A stretch of 64,000 nucleotides of DNA from Chrysopilus asiliformis. Taxonomy: Eukaryota > Arthropoda > Insecta > Diptera > Rhagionidae. The notes beneath the pieces were generated by a model. It worked only from the letters and a program-made list of their open reading frames with translations. It was not told the DNA's origin and did not search any database. How positions within the stretch are numbered: position 1 is the first letter of the stretch; every line of letters starts with the position of its first letter. The DNA lies in contig OZ035960.1 in the NCBI GenBank assembly GCA_964034945.1, positions 32,542,368 to 32,606,367 of the forward strand, given 5' to 3'. Both the position numbers and the translations under genes were made by a program. Shown here piece by piece: positions 57,621 through 64,000 of the stretch.

Positions 57621-57770
57621 AGGCGACGAGGAAGACCCCACCTCAGATGGCAAGAGGGCGTTGACCAGGACGCGAAGAGAATTGGGATGCAAAACTGGAG
57701 GACATCGGCGCGTGACCGGGACTTCTGGCGAGAGACATTGCGGCAGGCCAAGACTGGAAACCGGTTGTAG
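57621..57770 (+). pseudogene. 3' end of a non-LTR retrotransposon (LINE) reverse-transcriptase ORF
   Basis: A 49-codon frame reads RRRGRPHLRWQEGVDQDAKR, then IGMQNWRTSARDRDFWRETL and RQAKTGNRL before TAG. This is the typical C-terminus of insect LINE ORF2 products (GRPxxRWxxGVxxD...NWRxxAxDRxxWR). In-frame upstream sequence 'VFCGR' precedes a TAA, so the copy is broken and truncated at its 5' side. After the stop come 'tgccgagagatagagagatt' and a short tail. The fragment is dead, but it shows that LINE reverse transcriptase has been active in this genome. Confidence 0.85.
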
Positions 57771-59050
57771 TGCCGAGAGATAGAGAGATTTTTTGGGGCT
57801 CCAAAACCTCCAACTTGTGCCCTGTATTTGTAGGGGGCTATCCATAAAATATGTCACGCTAATTTTCGTCTTTTTAAAACCAAAATATGTTTTTCCACAA
57901 ATTTTCCTTTTTCTCATGAGTCTTTTCTCAAAGGAAAGATAAGCCGAAAATTCAAAGCAATTGGTTGAGTTGCTTTTGATGTACAGCTTTTGAAGCTTGT
58001 CATAAAGCTTAATTTTTCGTTTGGACTTTTACGTTTTGTTTTCATTTTTCTTCATTTTCTCGAAAACGGTTCGAAATATCAAAAAATTGTGCAAGAACAA
58101 GTTAATCAATTTTATACAGTTGGTTGTCAATAAATTAAGTTTCTGCCTACACTTACTCGCTTAAAAAATTTCAAATTCGAAAACTATTGACCGATAGCGC
58201 TGAAATGATAGCCTGTTTGACATCTCTTCAATTTGTTTTTGGGTCACAAATCGTTTCATTTCAGCTCAACAATACAAAAATGAAAATATCCTAATAGTAT
58301 GTTCAAAGAGACCGAGAGAATCCACTAAAACTGACGCATGAGCAATGTCAACATGAATCTGGAGCAGATCTGCGCCGAATGACACATTCTTGTAGAATAG
58401 AAATTTAGTTCCAGTTCCATTGGGATTTTAAGAACACCCAACTCTCTGGATTTTCCTACTATAATAAATGTCAATTACTGCCATCTTCAGTATGGGGTGG
58501 AAAGCCTACGTTGGGGGCAAAAGCCATTAGAAGACGAATGTGATAAGGTGCGGCACTGATGGTTCACATATGCCAGTATACAATTAAATATTGAGTTAAT
58601 ATGTCAATTGTGCCACAGCTGATAAGCTCAGCTCGTGTTTTACTGAAGGTTCCGATTAATTGCCAATATTATTTTGGATTTGGAAATTGCGATGCTTTTT
58701 AAAATATTTATTTTTCGATCATTTTATTTCTGTATATCTAATTTTTATTAAATCATTTGGCACATAAAACTTAATGGTGTTTACAAGAATTTCGGAATAA
58801 ACATTTTTTCCGATTTGATTGTGGAAAATTCGCGTGCAACTTATCATTTTTATATGATAAATTTCTTGTAAATATTTTTCTTTTGTTTGCTTTTTGGCAA
58901 AATCATAGGTCTTTGAACTGAATTAGGATCAATATCCAGAATTAGTGAAAAGGATTCGGTAATGATTTGCATAGCGAATTTTTATTGTCATAAGAATATA
59001 AGGTAAAAAGCGGAGCTATTATGTTGTCGTAAAATGATTACAAGGAAGCT
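57771..59050. other. Partial repeat end, then AT-rich sequence without a gene
   Basis: 'ggggctatccataaaatatgtcacgctaattttcgtc' at 57833-57870 is one end of the 'AATACGTCAC' family with no right end found. The rest has no notable frame or repeat match. Confidence 0.4.
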
Positions 59051-59156
59051 AATTTTTACTTTCTTATGCGACGTATAACAAAGTTGTGTATTCATGAAAA
59101 ATTTCGACATTTTAATTTTGCCTAAAAATCATTTCCGAATATTGCAAAAATGTCTT

Positions 59157-59392
59157 TTTGTCTGTCAGTCAGTCTTTTAGTCTGTTAATCAGTTAGTCTA
59201 TCTGTCAATCTGTCAATCTGTCAGTCTGTCAATCTGTCAATCTGTCAGTCTGTCAGTCTGTCAGTCTGTCAGTCTGTCAGTCTGTCAGTCTGTCAGTCTG
59301 TCAGTCTGTCAGTCTGTCAGTCTGTCAGTCTGTCAGTCTGTCAGTCTGTCAGTCTGTCAATCTGTCAGTCTGTCAGTCTGTCAGTCTGTGTA
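59157..59392. repeat. CTGTCAGT / CTGTCAAT microsatellite, about 236 bp
   Basis: Nearly perfect 8-bp repeats, with CTGTCAAT variants at the left end and one near the right. In other family A copies the corresponding site has only one to a few units ('ctttctgtctgtcaatctg'). Confidence 0.93.
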
Positions 59393-59776
59393 CAAAATTT
59401 CACAAAAACTACTGGAGCTACAGCCATGAAATTTTACTAGAATGTTTGGTATTGGAATGGGAACTTTTGGAGGAAATCCGTTAACCGGAAGTAACCAAAA
59501 TGGCGGCTTTTTAAAAATCGCAATTTTGTTTTTTACTATTTACTGCGAAACCACGCGTTTTTCAGTAGTCTTATGTATAACAAAACTTGGAGACAATAAA
59601 ATTACTACGTGCTAATTTCAGCGATTATCTCGAAAACTAACGGTTTTTTGGTGGTTTTAGCAATGACCTTTTATCAGTATCCGCTGTATTTTACTGTTAT
59701 CGAGATGATTTCATTAAAAAGTGTAAAATTACATTTTGGCGAACTAACGGTTTTACAACAAAAAAAAAACCGTTAA

Positions 59777-60068
59777 CCCTTTCGGTATTTTGATGCCATA
59801 TGGCATCATGCTAAAAAAATTGAATTGTCTTATTATTTATTTATTTTCAACGTTCTATTCTCATTCAGTGCACCATTAAGTGCATTTTTGACCCAATTTT
59901 GATTTTTGGAGTAAAAAGCTGGGCCACAGTGGACGTATTTGAAAGAAATTAAATTTTTTTTTTTTTTTTTTTTTTTTTTGTTTTAAATGAATACTAATAG
60001 CTTAAACATCATTAATTTGTATAGAGAGTATTTTTAAAACCCATAGAAAAAAACATGTACCGAAAGGG
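59777..60068. mobile_element. 292-bp TTAA-flanked element (piggyBac-like MITE) inside family A
   Basis: CCCTTTCGGTATTTTGATGC at left and ATGTACCGAAAGGG at right, with TTAA at 59773-59776 and 60069-60072. It contains a poly-T run of about 30 (59947-59979). The host repeat continues on the right with 'gaaagaattaaagatattaa', as at 14086 in the uninterrupted copy. Confidence 0.8.
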
Positions 60069-60942
60069 TTAAGAAAGAATTAAAGATATTAAAATTCTCG
60101 ATATTTTTGACTTTCATCGTAAGCCGATAGCTTTTATCGTTATCAAGATATTTCAGTTCGTAAAAAAATATTTGTTTTATGTAAGCTACATTTTTTTCCA
60201 TAGCGTTATAGTGTAAATTGCGCAGAGACGTAGATTTTGTATAAGAAAGTTATGTGCTGTTCACATCAGATATTTCTATGTCAAAATAGAGATGAGGGAT
60301 TTTTTCCATTATATCCATAAAAAAAACTATTCACAGGTGATACCTGTTCCTTTTGTTAAAAGGAATGGGTCTTCAAGAACATGTAATTTTGAAATTTTAT
60401 ATTATGAAAAATCGAACGCTGTTATTTAATACAAAGAATTAAAAATTAAAACCTGTTAGATACAAAATTGAAAACAAATTCGTCACGACATTAATCGATA
60501 GGCATGTTGTGTAATTTCGACATTTTTAGACAATTTTTAATCAATAGATCTTGACGTATTTTGGTCGGTGAAATAGTTTGGATGTCCTTCAAGGATATTT
60601 TTTTTTCTACTAGGATCGCAAAAATCAATACCATCGTCTGGTCGAGCTTGGTTAAATGACATAAATAAATTTTAATTACATTGAATTATAGTTAACTATA
60701 GGGTGTTTTACGAGATTGAAAGGAGGATTTCAAAACAGTCATGCAAGCCAACGTTTTATTTCGAGTTATGTGTAATCAAATCACACTAACACGGGGGTCT
60801 ATTAAGCCTGCGATAATACATAGGAAATAAAAAAGCAGATACTTGAAGATTCAATTAAGTTGAATCAACCGAATAAACAAGATTTTAACGTTTATTTTTG
60901 GTAAAGTTATTTTTCGTCGCTTTTGAGTTAGTAATAATAGTG

Positions 60943-60986
60943 TTGTAATTCATTCATGGTTTGTAATTCATGTAAAACTGTAGGTG
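60943..60986 (+). repeat. Fragment of the SINE body
   Basis: 'ttgtaattcattcatggttt' then 'aattcatgtaaaactgtagg' matches 47648-47690 of the SINE with about four differences. Head and tail are missing. Confidence 0.65.
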
Positions 60987-61289
60987 TGGTCATCAATGGT
61001 CAATTTCTCGAAAACTGTGGGTTCTTGGGAAAAAATTGATAAAACAAAATTCACAGGAAATAAAATTTTCTGCATTTTTTCCTTGGACGATTTTTACGTA
61101 TCTTTAACGGTTCTCGAGAAATTTGACAAAATATAATTTTTTACATTTTTTTGCGAAACTAAAATATTGCAGAGGAAAATGTTGTGTTGATCACAACTGA
61201 TATTTTTAGCTGTTTTTCTGGAAAATGCGCCGTTTATGTGCATGAAAGCCTGTGGAAAAAATTGTGCTTTTCTGGGGAAATTTAATAGC

Positions 61290-61725
61290 ATATATCTGTC
61301 TGTCTGTCTGTCTGCACAAACTATCTCCAAAACCCGCCTAACGATTTTCACGAAACTTGAGGGTTAGGGATTTTCGGGGACAAGGAATCGATCTAGATAG
61401 GTCTCACCTCTGAGAAAATACCCCTCGATACCCCTCGCCTGGTATCTTCGAATTGGTTGGTGCGATCTTAATGAAACTTTACAGTATTACTAAGGGGACT
61501 AAGGGCTCTCGATTTTTTCACTACAAACCTAACTTTTCCCTCCCTTCGATACCCCTCGCCTGGTGTCTTCGAATTACGTGAAGGTATCTTAAAGGAAATT
61601 CGCAATATTGCTAGGGAGTAAGGTTTTTAGATATACGTGAATATCTTTTCCCCCCCAAGAGATTGGCAGAAGGAGAATTTTGAGATCGCCGAGCATGGCT
61701 CGGTTTTCCTGGTACTATATTTTAC
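61290..61725 (-). repeat. Family D dispersed repeat, inverted relative to 37.6-38.7 kb
   Basis: In reverse it carries 'tagtaccaggaaaaccgagc', 'caggcgaggggtatcgaagg', 'gtgagacctatctagatcg', 'gaaaatcgttaggcgggttt' and a GACAGACAGACAGACAG stretch, the same order as the plus-strand copy. Confidence 0.7.
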
Positions 61726-61729
61726 TTTT

Positions 61730-63385
61730 GGCTGTTGTGTTAATAAACTTTCCAGAATAACTTTTTAAATGTGTACCTAATCATTTTTTTTGTTTTGAAA
61801 CAAAATTTCGAGTAATTTTTTTCTGTAAAATGCACAGAAAGCAAAAAAAAATGAAACTATTGCATATTGCAACTTTTCGATAGTTGTGATGTCATCGGAA
61901 ATATGATTTTATAACCAACAATAACAAAAAAAAACTGTAATTATGAAGCCTTTTAAAAATCAATATACGCTTATCGATTTTAATGTTACATATTTATCGG
62001 AAGCAGTGATTTATGATCTTGAAATCAATTTTCCTGGAGCCCATAATGCAAAACCGCACAGAACTTGAATGATTTAGTGGCAATAACTGAAGAAATTTGC
62101 AATTACCAAATAATTCGCTTGTCATTTTTTGTACCGTTTTTTTTTTAGAAAAAACAAACAGTTGCAATGGGCATTAGACGACGTAGCAAAACTACGTCGA
62201 AACTTAAACTTAAAACTGGGTAATTGTGAGAGATAGACTTTCAAAAAATGCTAGAAAACACGCCAGAAATGCAAACATTTTGTGCTGCTTTCTTTGCTTG
62301 TTTTTTTTTTTAAATCGACGGTGTTGGTTTTTTGGGTGAAATAAATAAGTAATGGGTAATGGAACGATTTGTTACGCAACTTCATTATACATTTTTTATT
62401 CGCCCTGACTGGGAACTTGTTACCCCGAAAAGTCAATAAACTTTTTCGGTGCAGCTCAAAAAAAAACATCATGATGGTTGACTAATACAATTTTCAAATC
62501 TAAAAACTTTGTAGGTAAATCGAAATTAACTATCAGACAGTAACGGATTCTGCAGAAGCACCAAGAAAACTAAAGATCGCCCAAGATTTGTGTCAAATGG
62601 TTGTATTACATTCGAGGGTTTTTTTTTGTGGAAGTGAATCAACAGTAAATCAACAAATCAAATCAATTAGAATCAATTCGGTCAGAGATTAAATTGGGTT
62701 CTTGTGAAACATCGAAATTCACGCACATTTTCTACATTCAAATGTAGTTGAAAAACATAAACAAGTAATTAATATGTTATAAAAAGAGTGTAATTTTTTA
62801 AAAGTATTTACCAGCACGAATTATGTTGTCTAATTTTGCATGGGCGATAAATTCCTTTAATGCTTCGGAGTCAAGCATTTTGTTGATGTTGTTCATTATG
62901 TAATTTGGAAAATTGCAGAATATTTCTACAGATTGCTTCTCAGAGCAGTTCCGGTGCTGCTATTGGAGCAGTACGAATATAAACAGGTAATTCACATAAT
63001 TTAATTTTGTAAAACGCACATATAAAACTAACGGCCTGTAGTAATGCTTGAAATTAAGGGGCTTTATGCAAATAGTTTTTCAAGATCACGTGCCACTATC
63101 ATATTTACTGAAATATTTTAAGCAAATAATAGACATTTTGACGTGTGGCTATGTGTATGTGCTAAAATGTTTTGTATTTATTTCCGTTTTGAAATTGCTA
63201 TTTAATATTTAGTTGCAATGTTGTTTGTTATCATCTTTATATTTTTATCTAGCTTGCATGTCCGTTGTTGATGGGTTAAATTTTTTTTCATCAGCTTTTT
63301 AGCACTAAAAAACCGAGAAATAACTTAAAAACTTTTGGAAAAAAAATCGCTATGCATTCAGGATTTCCATGTTGAATATTGAAAT
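61730..63385. other. AT-rich stretch, no gene identified
   Basis: Only short frames and homopolymers; no repeat partner in the window. Confidence 0.4.
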
Positions 63386-63389
63386 TCGA

Positions 63390-63776
63390 ATGCTACATTT
63401 ACACGAATGACAAATTTGTCATTTTTTTCTTGTCATTATGTTAATTCCCGTGTAAATGGCATAATTTTTGTAACTTTTTCTGTCAGAAAATGTCAATCTC
63501 TCATAAAAGAATGAACTTGTCCATTCTTTTATGCCAGATTGTCATTCGTGCAAACGCAATATTAGTTATGACAAAAGTTGAATACTAAAGTTGTCATAAC
63601 TAATATTGCGTTTGCACGAATGACAATCTGGCATAAAAGAATGGACAAAGTTCATTCTTTTATGAGAGATTGACATTTTCTGACAGAAAAAATTACAAAA
63701 ATTATGCCATTTACACGGGAATTAACATAATGACAAGAAAAAAATGACAAATTTGTCATTCGTGTAAATGTAGCAT
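63390..63776. mobile_element. 387-bp near-perfect fold-back element
   Basis: ATGCTACATTTACACGAATG at left is the exact complement of the right end CATTCGTGTAAATGTAGCAT. The arms of about 180 bp pair almost perfectly around a short centre 'acaaaagttgaatactaaagttgt'. No coding capacity. No clear target duplication was seen at the borders. Confidence 0.85.
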
Positions 63777-64000
63777 AACAGAAGCAGTTGGATTCTAGAC
63801 CATTTTCGATATAATTCTGGAATAGTCGCTAAGTGATGCATTTTATTGGGTAGAGTAACTTCTTCCATCTTTTTGTAACATTGGCAGAAGAGAAACCTGT
63901 AACTAATACTTTCTATATTTACTTCAGTTGACAACTGATATTTTCAAAAATCGAAATTTGATCAAGTTATTTTTTATATGCAAACAATGTTTAAATTTTA

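Larger units (their letters stand above)
59055..60250 (+). repeat. Family A dispersed repeat, long copy
   Basis: It begins 'tttactttcttatgcgacgt' and ends near 'tttgtataagaaagttatgtg'. The order of blocks matches 13265-14170 plus 14990-15040. It contains an expanded CTGTCAGT microsatellite (59157-59392) and a TTAA-flanked insertion (59777-60068). Confidence 0.68.

Noticed and set aside
59157..59392. CRISPR-like array
   Set aside because: The repeats are 8 bp and head to tail with no spacers; it is a microsatellite in a eukaryotic genome.

Overview
The window is a strongly AT-rich piece of an animal nuclear genome, almost certainly from an insect. The signs are long introns with GT donors, a mariner transposase relic, a tRNA-derived SINE, the 3' end of a LINE, and a dense load of short non-autonomous DNA transposons with TA, TAA/TTA, TTAA or 8-bp target duplications. 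I cannot name the species; a lower dipteran is a guess. There are no operons, rRNA genes or CRISPR arrays, and no convincing functional tRNA gene.

The gene content is sparse. Three large open exons lie on the minus strand at 48662-47813, 26718-26049 and 3116-2726. Each starts at an ATG with an in-frame stop a short way upstream, runs open for 391-850 nt, and ends at a GT donor in the same codon phase (phase 1, after the G of a G|GT codon). None can be spliced in frame behind another. They are best read as three alternative first coding exons (alternative promoters) of one minus-strand gene whose shared 3' exons lie left of the window. Each gives the protein a different disordered, Ser-rich and acidic N-terminus. 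I do not recognise the gene. A short plus-strand open segment at 36482-36575 encodes a signal-peptide-like N-terminus followed by a phase-1 donor and may be the first exon of a nested secreted-protein gene.

Most of the rest is transposon-derived. Many short elements with terminal inverted repeats (TIRs) have target site duplications (TSDs) readable directly. TAA/TTA (PIF/Harbinger-like): 5298-5777, 11255-11742, 14806-14905, 16929-17057, 34482-35001, 44468-45168, 54464-54694. TTAA (piggyBac-like): 5899-6157, 22645-22722, 41236-41471, 59777-60068. TA: three copies of a 258-bp element, plus 19031-19195, 28379-28809, 39387-39529 and others. One hAT-like element has an 8-bp TSD (23184-24862). Several are nested; the hAT-like one holds three other elements. 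Larger dispersed families make up much of 13.2-15 kb, 22.3-22.6 kb, 28-30.4 kb, 37.3-39.3 kb, 52.4-53 kb and 59-61.7 kb. A polypurine GA tract (18.16-19.0 kb) and a CTGTCAGT microsatellite (59.16-59.39 kb) are the main simple repeats.

Region by region: 0-2.7 kb, little beyond a repeat fragment at the left edge; 2.7-3.1 kb, exon C; 4.7-17.5 kb, inverted-repeat elements and a mariner relic; 18-19 kb, GA tract; 22-25.3 kb, nested transposon cluster; 26.0-26.7 kb, exon B; 27.4-30.4 kb, nested repeats; 31-36.6 kb, partly unique sequence with a Harbinger-like insertion and the possible signal-peptide exon; 37-47 kb, repeats; 47.4-47.7 kb, SINE; 47.8-48.7 kb, exon A; 49-64 kb, upstream flank or intron with hairpins, a LINE tail and repeats, ending in a 387-bp fold-back.
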